This document shows, piece by piece, positions 1-7,745 of a DNA stretch of 64,000 nucleotides (position 1 is the stretch's first letter; each line of letters opens with the position of its first letter). The notes beneath the pieces were generated by a model. The model made no database searches, had not been told where the DNA came from, and saw only the letters and a list, made by a program, of their open reading frames with translations. Origin of the DNA: Arthrobacter sp. NIO-1057 (GTDB lineage: Bacteria > Actinomycetota > Actinomycetes > Actinomycetales > Micrococcaceae). Location of the stretch: contig NZ_FMAT01000010.1 in assembly GCF_900094805.1 (NCBI RefSeq), positions 1 to 64,000 of the forward strand. The letters run 5' to 3'. Position numbers and translations under genes: made by a program.

Positions 1-153
<153 letters not shown>

Positions 154-300
154 AACAAAAAGCCACCGAAACCCCTCGGAAAATAAGGGAGAATCAATGA
201 AAAAATCCTGGCGAATAAAAACACTCAAGAACACTACACGGGGGTGTAATGCCTCAAGCAAATGTTATGTATTCACCAAATAAAAATAATTCGGTATCAA

Positions 301-330
301 CAAACTTGGCACACTATTGAGTTCTCAAAC
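301..330 (-). promoter_or_regulatory. Pre-16S leader antitermination-type motif
   Basis: On the minus strand this stretch contains GAGAACTCAATAGTGTG, a block strongly conserved in actinobacterial rRNA leaders between promoter and 16S and associated with boxA-type antitermination and pre-rRNA processing. It lies about 150 nt upstream of the mature 16S. The role is inferred from conservation in the phylum. Confidence 0.6.
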
Positions 331-395
331 AACAAACACTTACCGGTTCTTTACCCACCATTTCAGGCGGTAATATCGTCCAGCGTTATATTCAA

Positions 396-425
396 ATCTT
401 ATCACCGCGAATTTCTGAAAGTCAA
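396..425 (-). promoter_or_regulatory. Candidate rrn promoter
   Basis: Minus strand: TTGACT (425-420), an 18-base spacer and TAAGAT (401-396), giving a start near 389, upstream of the conserved leader motif. Other rrn promoters may lie further upstream. The stretch 426-694 holds no credible gene; it is presumably rrn upstream region and terminator surroundings. Confidence 0.4.
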
Positions 426-694
426 ATCAATTGTTTGTGATTTGAATCAGTATTCTTGGTTCCCATTCTTCAATGATTCTTCCACAGTGACCTGTGTAAA
501 ACCGTTGATTTTCTGGGGTTTTGCCTCCGATTTGCATCCGGTTATTTGTTCCGTTTTGCTCTCGGCGACAAGGAAAAACTATACACAGGTTTTGGGGGTG
601 GTGCAAATCGGGGACCTTGTTTTTCCGGGTGACCGTGCACACTTAATGACCGACGCACTCCTTGATCCCCGGTTTCTCGCGGTTTAAACCCAGA

Positions 695-738
695 AAGCGT
701 CCGATAAAAACAGTTAAAACTATTTTTATCGGACGCTT
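695..738 (-). terminator. Intrinsic terminator between EcsC-like gene and rrn
   Basis: Perfect 16-bp inverted repeat (AAGCGTCCGATAAAAA at 695-710, complement at 723-738) with a 12-nt loop. The A/T-rich inner ends give a U-rich tract in both directions. It sits just downstream of the 777-1541 gene and would insulate the rrn promoter from readthrough. Confidence 0.75.
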
Positions 739-776
739 CCCGGTCGCTTTCAGCCGCTCCGCGGAGGACTATCTTG

Positions 777-1541
777 CTATTCTTCTACGATTTCAGCTTC
801 CAGAATCCGTGGATCATCCAACGGCAAAGCGCTTGGCACCACCGTAGGGATGCCGGCAAAAGCATCGGCGGCGTTTTCGATCACTCGTTTGGCAAGATAA
901 CGGTTACCCGCTCCACCAATGACCGCGCCAACACCAAACGGAACCAAACGTCCAAGAACACTGGCAGCCTGGGTACCGATGATCTTGTGCAAGAACTTCG
1001 TCTGCATTGCGCGTTGGATACTCGTGTAGAAGCTGGTGGGCTTATTAGCACCGAAGGCCTTAGCCCATCCCTTCACCGGGCCTCCGCCACGACCGGCTGC
1101 CTGAGAGGTTAATCCGGCAATCATGGAACTGCCTTCTTCACCCATCAAGATGCCCATGACCAAGACACGAGAATGGTCGGGATTTTCGATAGCGATACCG
1201 TGCAGTTCTGCCAAGCTCTGAGCATAGAGGGCGGACGCTTCAAGGAACCCTAGGGTCGCTGCCACGGAAAGACCCAGCGCAACTCCGGTGCCGATAGCTG
1301 GGACCGCAGCCGTACCACCAACCGCTGCTCCCGATCCGGTGGCGATACGCAGGTAGTCCCGTTCAACGATCGCAGCCAGTTCAGCGGTGTCTGCTTCCGG
1401 GTGCTTTTTACGAAGGCGCTTGATGTACGCCAGTACCAACGGCCGTTGCACACCGATGCCTTTCAGAATGGCCTGCTGCACGCCGGAACGAGGCTTGCCA
1501 TCTTTGCCAATGAAAGTCATCGAAATTGGATCGTTTTTCAT
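777..1541 (-). CDS. EcsC-like hypothetical protein
   Basis: The 254-residue product has a charged N-terminus, a Gly/Ala-rich hydrophobic stretch around residues 70-105 (GSGAAVGGTAAVPAIGTGVA) and a second glycine-rich segment near 195-225 (LGRLVPFGVGAVIGGAGNRY). This two-block pattern resembles the EcsC family, whose biochemical role is unknown. The C-terminus is acidic. The start is ATG with only a weak G-rich ribosome site (GGGGGC). It stands alone between the rrn promoter terminator and a 258-bp gap. The family assignment is tentative; the reading frame itself is convincing. Confidence 0.6.
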   Translation of the reverse strand: MKNDPISMTFIGKDGKPRSGVQQAILKGIGVQRPLVLAYIKRLRKKHPEADTAELAAIVERDYLRIATGSGAAVGGTAAVPAIGTGVALGLSVAATLGFLEASALYAQSLAELHGIAIENPDHSRVLVMGILMGEEGSSMIAGLTSQAAGRGGGPVKGWAKAFGANKPTSFYTSIQRAMQTKFLHKIIGTQAASVLGRLVPFGVGAVIGGAGNRYLAKRVIENAADAFAGIPTVVPSALPLDDPRILEAEIVEE

Positions 1542-1799
1542 GATGCCCCCAGCTTATCTATATGACCCTGAAAGTTACCTTGATACTGCCGTGAATTATT
1601 CTCGGCTAACAGCGGCTACGAAAGCATGTGGAATCTCTTCCACTGAAGCCGGTCGATACAAAGCTACAAACCAACGGGCACTTATGATCAGCCGAAAGCC
1701 TCACCGGATGCGTCGTCTGCCAGAAGAGTCAGGGGAGATCGCCCTGCGCGAACAGTTGGAGATGGCGATAACTGCGCCCAATGAGTTAGTTGGAAGAGC

Positions 1800-2876
1800 T
1801 TAGAACTCGACGTCGGTCCAGATTAGCGATCCCGGTTCTTCACCAGAATCCGGAATTGCTTCACCTAGTAGCGGTTCGCTCTGTTCGATACGTCCCTGGC
1901 CAGTAATCTGCCATGAGGAATCAGGGATCAAGTAGCTCCCCGAATCGTTCAATGCATCCTCACGTGCAAAACCATTGAGGAATGCCTGTATGCCATTTTC
2001 AGAAGAATCCTGAAGATCCAACGCACCGGCCACGACAAACTTTTCATCGCCTACGCCTGCAGCCGGGCGTCCGTTATCGGTAAGAACGTAGTCCTTCCCG
2101 GCGATGTAATCTGAAATGACTTTCAATTCATCATTGTGGCGGGCTTGGGAAAAATCTTCATTCTCCCCTTCAGGCTCGGTCTGCGTAGCGACCACATGGA
2201 CTTGCTGTCCACGGAACTCAATGGGAATATCCCATAATCCGGTGTTCATCACCGGGATGGAAGCAGCCAGCACGCCTGATAAACCAGTATGGTTCTGCTG
2301 ACCGTTCTCAACGTCTTGCCACTTAAGTTTTGAAACGGCGGTAATCTTCGTTTCGTCCACTGGGTACTTGGAAAGCACCACCACGGAGCCCTGCTCTTCA
2401 AAAGCACCTTGGCCCCAAGCGTCTTCGGCGCTGCCGATCACACCATCAGAGTTCAAATCAGCACCGCTCTGCATACCCTTAGAGCCAACGGCAAGGTAAG
2501 AATACGGATAGTTAACGTCAAGACGATTATCTGCAACGTTATTCAGATACTGATCCTTGAAAGTATCAACTGCACCCTGCTCGGCGTCCATATTAGTTAG
2601 GACAACAACATCGGCATCGGCTGCGGAAATACTATCGGCCACCTGATTGGCCTGCAGGTTGTTTCCACCCATCAATTTTGCCTCTAAACCACCAGAAGAC
2701 GCGGCGGTGAGGTTGGCCTGAATGGTAGCCACACGCAAAGAAGACTGCGACAACAGTTGGGTTGGCGCTTCGGCTCGATCACTAGAACTAGTCGGTACAG
2801 CAAAGGCAGCGGTTGCCGGGAGGATCAAAAGTGCTCCCAAACTCAGGCTAGCTGTTCCGACTAAAATCTTGCGCAC
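1800..2876 (-). CDS. Secreted endonuclease/exonuclease/phosphatase-fold protein, probably catalytically degenerate
   Basis: The 358-residue product starts at GTG with a clear Sec signal peptide (residues 1-26, cleavage after AAFA). The rest follows the layout of secreted EEP proteins: VATIQANL at the first strand, DADVVVLTNMD, FRGQQVHVVAT, a DELKVISDYI helix and a C-terminal strand. The usual catalytic positions look replaced: the Glu of the NEFD-type motif is Met, the His after VVAT is Gln, the GDxN motif reads GALD, and the C-terminal SDH is missing. It starts 41 bp after the thiamine-diphosphate enzyme gene and is probably co-transcribed. Either a pseudoenzyme that binds rather than cuts, or a divergent subfamily. 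Confidence 0.75.
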   Translation of the reverse strand: MRKILVGTASLSLGALLILPATAAFAVPTSSSDRAEAPTQLLSQSSLRVATIQANLTAASSGGLEAKLMGGNNLQANQVADSISAADADVVVLTNMDAEQGAVDTFKDQYLNNVADNRLDVNYPYSYLAVGSKGMQSGADLNSDGVIGSAEDAWGQGAFEEQGSVVVLSKYPVDETKITAVSKLKWQDVENGQQNHTGLSGVLAASIPVMNTGLWDIPIEFRGQQVHVVATQTEPEGENEDFSQARHNDELKVISDYIAGKDYVLTDNGRPAAGVGDEKFVVAGALDLQDSSENGIQAFLNGFAREDALNDSGSYLIPDSSWQITGQGRIEQSEPLLGEAIPDSGEEPGSLIWTDVEF

Positions 2877-2917
2877 GGGTCAACCCTACGCCGTACCCCA
2901 ACTGTTTCGCCAGCGTC

Positions 2918-4570
2918 TTAATCGGATTGTAATGACAGTGTCGCGGCAGCTTTCTTGTTGGCCGCGAGCACTTCTTCCATATAAGGGGCACGGATCCGCG
3001 TGGATACGCGGGCATCAACCAGACACACGCCACGAGCACCGTCGGCCACCCATTGCGTGAGCCCTGTCATATCCGAGAGTTTCTCTACGCGGATACCTGT
3101 GGCACCCATGGACCTGGCGATGCCCGCAAAGTCGACGGTGGGGATCAGCATCGGGTCTTCGTGCAGGCCAATCGAACCATATTGATGGACTTCCGCTCCG
3201 TAGGCCGAGTCGTTGTAAATCACGATCACACCGCTGTCGATGGTGCGGATGATGGATTCGAGATCAGCCAACCCCATTAAGAACCCACCGTCTCCCGCAG
3301 CCAGAACAACCGTACGTCCTTGGGCTGCAGCACCGGCGCCCACCATCGAAGCGATCCCCAACCCAATCGACTGGTAAGCGGTACCCACACAGGTCAGCGA
3401 ACGTGCCCCGGTCGTCGACCAGTACATCGGTCCCCAACCAATAAAGTGTCCACCGTCCTGCACCAAGACTCGATTGGCCGGCAAAATCTTCTCTAATTCT
3501 GAAGCCACCCGACGCGGATCCAGCAGTCCGTCCTCGACCACATCTTCGCCGACCGGGCGGCTACGCAGATCACTGAGATCAAGTTCTGCACACCAATTGC
3601 TTTGTGCGTCCTTCACGGTATCCAGCAATTCTGCTGCGGCACTTTGGGCATCGGCGGTAGCGAAGTAGTCCACGCGAGCATTGGTGGCAGCCGTCCCCAG
3701 ATCAATCTGAATCAGTGTTGCCGACTGACTAATGAGCTCACCAAAGCGCATGGTGAACTGGTTCAAAGAAGCACCCAAAACCAATACGGTATCGGCCTGG
3801 GCGATGATGCGAGCATTGGCTTCGGTGGCAAAGCCCCCGGTAATACCCAGGTCGAACTCGTAGTCCAACAGGTCACGCGCCAACAAGGTTCCCGAGGTGG
3901 TGGCATCCAGCTTCTGCGCCAACGCCTTGACCTGTTCGGCGGCATCAATCGCACCACGGCCATAAAGAATATGGGTGCGCTGCGAAGCGTCGAGCTTCGC
4001 CACGATCTGAGCCAGCGCGGCGGACTCTAACCGTGGAGCTGCTGGCGCGCTAGCCAGAGAGCCAAACTCGGGAAGTTCTTCCGTCGACGCTTCGATTGCT
4101 GCCAGATCATAAGGAATAGCCAGAACCACCGGGGTTTGCTCGCGCAGTGCATGCGCTGCCGCTTCGAGAGCGATACTCCCCGGGGTGTGGCGGTCCACTA
4201 CATAGCGAGGCGCTCGAACTCCCGAATCGATGGCCGCTTGGTCCACGTCCCAGGCACGCAATCCGGTGCTGGGTGCATCCCCGGTGACAAAAAGTAGCGG
4301 AGTTTTAGCCGCTGCTGCTTCGGCCAGTGCAGTCACCGCGTTCGTGTAGCCAGCACCGTAGGTAGTGGTGGCGATGGCCAGTTTGTTCGCAATGCGGAAG
4401 TACGCATCGGCGGCCGACACCGCTGCCGACTCATGGCGGACCGCGGTGTAATCAAACCCCGCACGTACTGCGGCATCAAGGAAGTGTGCGTTGCCGTTTC
4501 CCATCAGTCCGAAGATCTGTGGAGCAACTGGTTTAAGGGCATGGGCAATGGCAGCGGAAACGCTAGACAT
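2918..4570 (-). CDS. Thiamine-diphosphate-dependent enzyme, acetolactate-synthase-like
   Basis: At 550 residues this has the three-domain length of the acetolactate synthase/benzoylformate decarboxylase superfamily. The N-terminal pyrimidine-binding domain carries the activating glutamate (RHES, Glu47). The central domain has a dinucleotide-fold remnant (ITGGFATEANARIIAQADTV), and the C-terminal pyrophosphate domain has the GDGGFLMGLADL...YNDSAYG metal/diphosphate motif. The FAD-specific segments of true acetolactate synthases are not obvious and no ilvN-like small subunit is adjacent, so biosynthesis of branched-chain amino acids is unlikely. The substrate, presumably a 2-oxo acid, cannot be told from sequence. 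The downstream partner is the secreted EEP-fold gene. Confidence 0.85.
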   Translation of the reverse strand: MSSVSAAIAHALKPVAPQIFGLMGNGNAHFLDAAVRAGFDYTAVRHESAAVSAADAYFRIANKLAIATTTYGAGYTNAVTALAEAAAAKTPLLFVTGDAPSTGLRAWDVDQAAIDSGVRAPRYVVDRHTPGSIALEAAAHALREQTPVVLAIPYDLAAIEASTEELPEFGSLASAPAAPRLESAALAQIVAKLDASQRTHILYGRGAIDAAEQVKALAQKLDATTSGTLLARDLLDYEFDLGITGGFATEANARIIAQADTVLVLGASLNQFTMRFGELISQSATLIQIDLGTAATNARVDYFATADAQSAAAELLDTVKDAQSNWCAELDLSDLRSRPVGEDVVEDGLLDPRRVASELEKILPANRVLVQDGGHFIGWGPMYWSTTGARSLTCVGTAYQSIGLGIASMVGAGAAAQGRTVVLAAGDGGFLMGLADLESIIRTIDSGVIVIYNDSAYGAEVHQYGSIGLHEDPMLIPTVDFAGIARSMGATGIRVEKLSDMTGLTQWVADGARGVCLVDARVSTRIRAPYMEEVLAANKKAAATLSLQSD

Positions 4571-4729
4571 TATGGACTCTTTTCAAAAAATGGTGCTGAA
4601 GAAAATTCCATATATGTCTGCCGTTACCAGTTGCTTCTTGGCAACGGGTATCGCCCCTTTTGAGAGCGCCGGAAACCACAAGACTGTGACTCCTGACTCA
4701 ATGATGATAGGGCACGAATACCACTTTGC

Positions 4730-4796
4730 GCTAGATGAAGGACGACGCTGGCTTCCCGTGTATCACGGTTTGTGCCAACGCCGTCCTGCATCTAGC
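4730..4796 (-). other. Long stem-loop at the 3' end of rtcB
   Basis: On the minus strand a helix of about 23 bp forms between 4796-4774 and 4752-4730, with one mismatch and two G-U pairs. It is capped by a loop that itself contains CCGTG/CACGG. The 5' arm includes the rtcB stop codon. There is no U-tract after it, so it is not a classical intrinsic terminator. It may terminate without a U-run, stabilise the mRNA 3' end, or be an RNA substrate. Confidence 0.55.
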
Positions 4797-5991
4797 CCTT
4801 GACGCACAGGATGGTCCGCAAGTGTCCGACGACCTCCACCAGATCCTTCTGCGCTTCAATGACTTGGTGAATGTCCTTGTAGGCTGCGGGGATCTCATCC
4901 ACCACTCCGGCATCCTTACGGCATTCGATACCCGTGGTCTGCTGGGCAAGATCGTTCACCGAATACATCCGCTTTGCCTGGCTACGGCTCATCCGTCGTC
5001 CTGCACCATGTGACGCCGAGAAGTACGATCCCGGGTTTCCACGACCGCGGACCACATAGGAGCCGGTTCCCATCGATCCTGGGATCAACGCCAGATCACC
5101 GGCACCAGCCCTAATGGCCCCCTTACGGGTGACCAAGAGGGTCTGCCCATCGATCTGCTCTTCATTCACGTAGTTGTGGTGCACGTTAATCGGAGCATCA
5201 AACTGAACATGCAGAGCCTCAAAGTGGTTCACCACCGCATTCTTGAACAACGCAAGCATCAGCGCCCTCGAGGCAGCGGCGTACTCCTGCGCCCACCACA
5301 GATCATGCTTATAGGCATCCATCTGTGGTGTACCTTCAAGGAAGACCGCCAGTTCCCTGTCAACGAGTCCCCGGTTGTGGCTCAATGACTTGGCGATATT
5401 GATGTGCCGATCGGCCAAGGTCTTACCGATGTTGCGCGAACCGGAATGCAGGGTGATCCACACGCGGTCCTCCTGATCCAGGCACAGCTCCAAGAAGTGG
5501 TTGCCTCCGCCGAGCGTTCCTAGCTGCCCAACGGCCTTGCTCTTCAGCTTCTGCACCTTCTCATCCAAGGAGTCGAATCTGCCGAAGAGCTTGTCCACGC
5601 CGGCCTCCATGCCGAAGCGACGCAGCTTTGGTAGCTCATCGTGCGCGTTGAAGCCCACCGGGATCGCGGTTTCTATGCTGGCGCGCAACAGGTCCAGATC
5701 CACCAGCTGGTCCGCTCGGATGCTCGTGCGCACTGCTGCCACGCCGCATCCGATATCAACTCCTACCGCGGAAGGTGAAACGGCCTGGTTCATCGCGATG
5801 ACGCTACCGATCGTCGCGCCCTTACCGACATGGACATCGGGCATGACACGCACCCCGTGCACCCAGGGTAGTGCCGCAACGCGGCGTAGCTGCTGGAGCG
5901 CGGCCTGTTCTACTTCAGTTTCGTCTGCCCACATCTGCACGCGATCCCGGCTGCCGGTCAGGGCTACCGGGAACGCTGTTGAACGATTCAT
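4792..5991 (-). CDS. rtcB: RNA-splicing ligase RtcB
   Basis: GTP- and Mn2+-dependent RNA ligase that joins 2',3'-cyclic phosphate or 3'-phosphate ends to 5'-OH ends in RNA repair or tRNA splicing. The 399-residue product shows the family signatures in order: PDVHVGKGATIGSV, GVDIGCGVAAVRT (metal Cys/Asp), LGGGNHFLEL, TLHSGSRNIG, HHNYVNEE, and SHGAGRRMSR carrying the histidine that is guanylylated. Length is that of the short bacterial form. The ribosome site GAGAGG lies just before the ATG. No archease or RtcA gene is adjacent, and no RtcR-type sigma-54 regulator is seen. A long stem-loop begins at its stop codon. Confidence 0.95.
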   Translation of the reverse strand: MNRSTAFPVALTGSRDRVQMWADETEVEQAALQQLRRVAALPWVHGVRVMPDVHVGKGATIGSVIAMNQAVSPSAVGVDIGCGVAAVRTSIRADQLVDLDLLRASIETAIPVGFNAHDELPKLRRFGMEAGVDKLFGRFDSLDEKVQKLKSKAVGQLGTLGGGNHFLELCLDQEDRVWITLHSGSRNIGKTLADRHINIAKSLSHNRGLVDRELAVFLEGTPQMDAYKHDLWWAQEYAAASRALMLALFKNAVVNHFEALHVQFDAPINVHHNYVNEEQIDGQTLLVTRKGAIRAGAGDLALIPGSMGTGSYVVRGRGNPGSYFSASHGAGRRMSRSQAKRMYSVNDLAQQTTGIECRKDAGVVDEIPAAYKDIHQVIEAQKDLVEVVGHLRTILCVKG

Positions 5992-6533
5992 TATTTTTCC
6001 TCTCTTAGGAATTCAATGCGGATAAATTCTTCTCAATTTACGTTTTCTGGCACGACAATTAGTCCCATACAAAACAATTGAATGGAAAACAAAAAGGAGC
6101 CAATGAACCATGTTCATCGACTCCCAAAGGATTCACTTTCCCGTAACTAGCATTCGCCTACTTGGCGATAGCTACCCTCACCCCATCGGAGTGAGTACAG
6201 GTCAAAGCATAATTTATCCGCCACTATTGGCGAGTAAAAGTCGATGCGCACATGGCTTCTCAAACCCGAACCGATCGAGTCGGCGGGGTTCACTTTTGCC
6301 ATTGTTCAGATTCTTGAAGCTGACGGCTTGCAGCTGATGCTGCTTTCGTTGTTCATTTTTCTGCAACGTCGCCATCTCCCTTCAAGATTTTCAGCGATCG
6401 ACAATTACTGTATTTACAATAATGGACTTTCTGTTAAATATCCACTCGAAACCAAAACATTCTTAAAACAATGCTGATTGTATTCTTCGTCGTCGTCTCG
6501 AAGTGCGCCTCGAAGGCACGTCCACCAAGCTTT
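5992..6533 (+). other. Gene-poor, AT-rich intergenic stretch
   Basis: This 542-bp gap between rtcB (leaving leftward) and the isocitrate-dehydrogenase paralogue (arriving from the right) is poorer in GC than its surroundings. It contains one good ribosome-binding-like sequence (AAAAAGGAG at 6091-6099) followed by ATGs at 6103 (15 codons) and 6110 (75 codons). Neither product looks like a known protein and codon use is not convincing. No tRNA, riboswitch or terminator was recognised. Confidence 0.4.
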
Positions 6534-7745
6534 TTATGAATCGTCGCCCAACTTCCGGGCTACGGCGTTAATAAACTCTGGAGTTCCCACTGGAGAGTTC
6601 TTACCAACCAAGAGGGTCAGATCTGGAGTCATTACCCCGTCGGACACTGTCTTGCGGATAGCATCATCGATAGCCCGGGCCGCACCCACCAGTTCGTTAT
6701 TCCCGTCCAAGGTTCCACGGTGCTCAAGTGCACGACCCCATGCGGCAATGGTGGCCACTGGGTTGGCGACGAGTTGTTCGCCACCACTCCATCGTTTGTA
6801 GTGTCTGGCGACGGTTCCATGGGCAGCCTCAAACAGGCAAGTTTTGCCATCTTCTCCGGCCAACACCGAGGCCATCAAACCTGGAGAGCCAAAACCTTGA
6901 GCGACAATATCCGCTTGCACATCACCGTCGTAGTTCTTCAGTGCCCATAAGAAACCACCAGAACTCTTGATTGCAAAGGCCACCATGTCATCGATCAGAC
7001 GGTGTTCGTAGCTGAGCCCAGCCTGGTCGAATAATGTTGCAAACTCACCCTGATAGACAGCTTCAAATGCATCAACAAATGCTCCATCGTATTCCTTGAG
7101 CACGGTGTACTTGGTAGAGAAATACAGAGGTAGCCCCAAACGCAGAGCCTGCCGGAAACAAGCCCGGGCGAAAGCCCTGATGGAATCGGTGTTGTTGTAC
7201 ATGCCCAGGGCCACACCGCCATCTGGTCCGAATGTTGCGACCTCTTGAATCACCGGTGTCGATCCGTCGGCAGGGGTGAAACTCAGTCGGAGACTTCCCG
7301 CGCCAGAAACTCTAAAGTCAGTCGCCTGATATTGATCGGCATTGGCATGCCGTGCAACAACAATGGGACGTTTCCAACCCGGCACGATCCGTGGCACGGC
7401 ATCTAACACTATGGGTTCGCGGAAGATCACCCCATTCAGAGCCTTGCGCAAGGTCGCATTCGGGGACTTCCAGCGTTGACTCAACCCATAACTCTGCACC
7501 TGCGCTGCGGTGGGTGTGATCGTTGAGCACTTCACCGCTACCTGATGCTCTTTCACTGCGGCAGCCGCCTGCAAGGTAATAGCATCGGCGGTAGCTTCCC
7601 TGTTGGATAGCGACAGGTCAAAGCTTCGAATGGGCACGTCGACGAAGGGCTTGATAATCCGTTCGCGCACCATCGTGAACATCTCGTTGGCGGCCTCGTC
7701 ACCGGTAATTTCGACGATCATCCCTGGTTCCCTGTCGTTTTTCAT
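6534..7745 (-). CDS. NADP-isocitrate dehydrogenase paralogue (eukaryotic-type dimeric family)
   Basis: Oxidative decarboxylation of isocitrate, or of a close analogue, to a 2-oxo acid with NADP. The 403-residue product aligns along the eukaryotic-type dimeric IDH: VAVKCSTITP, WKSPNATLRKALNG, the substrate arginines in IFREP and VARHANADQ, YEHRLIDDMVA and NYDGDVQAD for the metal aspartates, and AAHGTVARHYK for the NADP phosphate. Departures include SPNATLR for SPNGTIR, STKYTVLK for STKNTILK, and a diverged N-terminus (ITGDEAAN for MDGDEMTR). Its ATG overlaps the aconitase-like stop by 4 bp (ATGA), so both form an operon with a GntR-type operator. It is probably not the housekeeping TCA-cycle enzyme but part of a substrate-specific route. 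Confidence 0.85.
   Translation of the reverse strand: MKNDREPGMIVEITGDEAANEMFTMVRERIIKPFVDVPIRSFDLSLSNREATADAITLQAAAAVKEHQVAVKCSTITPTAAQVQSYGLSQRWKSPNATLRKALNGVIFREPIVLDAVPRIVPGWKRPIVVARHANADQYQATDFRVSGAGSLRLSFTPADGSTPVIQEVATFGPDGGVALGMYNNTDSIRAFARACFRQALRLGLPLYFSTKYTVLKEYDGAFVDAFEAVYQGEFATLFDQAGLSYEHRLIDDMVAFAIKSSGGFLWALKNYDGDVQADIVAQGFGSPGLMASVLAGEDGKTCLFEAAHGTVARHYKRWSGGEQLVANPVATIAAWGRALEHRGTLDGNNELVGAARAIDDAIRKTVSDGVMTPDLTLLVGKNSPVGTPEFINAVARKLGDDS

Noticed and set aside
262-687. 141-codon plus-strand frame in the rrn upstream region
   Set aside because: It lies across the rRNA leader and promoter, antisense to them, without ribosome site or protein-like composition.
6110-6337. 75-codon frame after AAAAAGGAG
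   Set aside because: Composition and codon use are unlike the neighbours and no homologous pattern is recognised; kept only as a low-interest observation on the gap.
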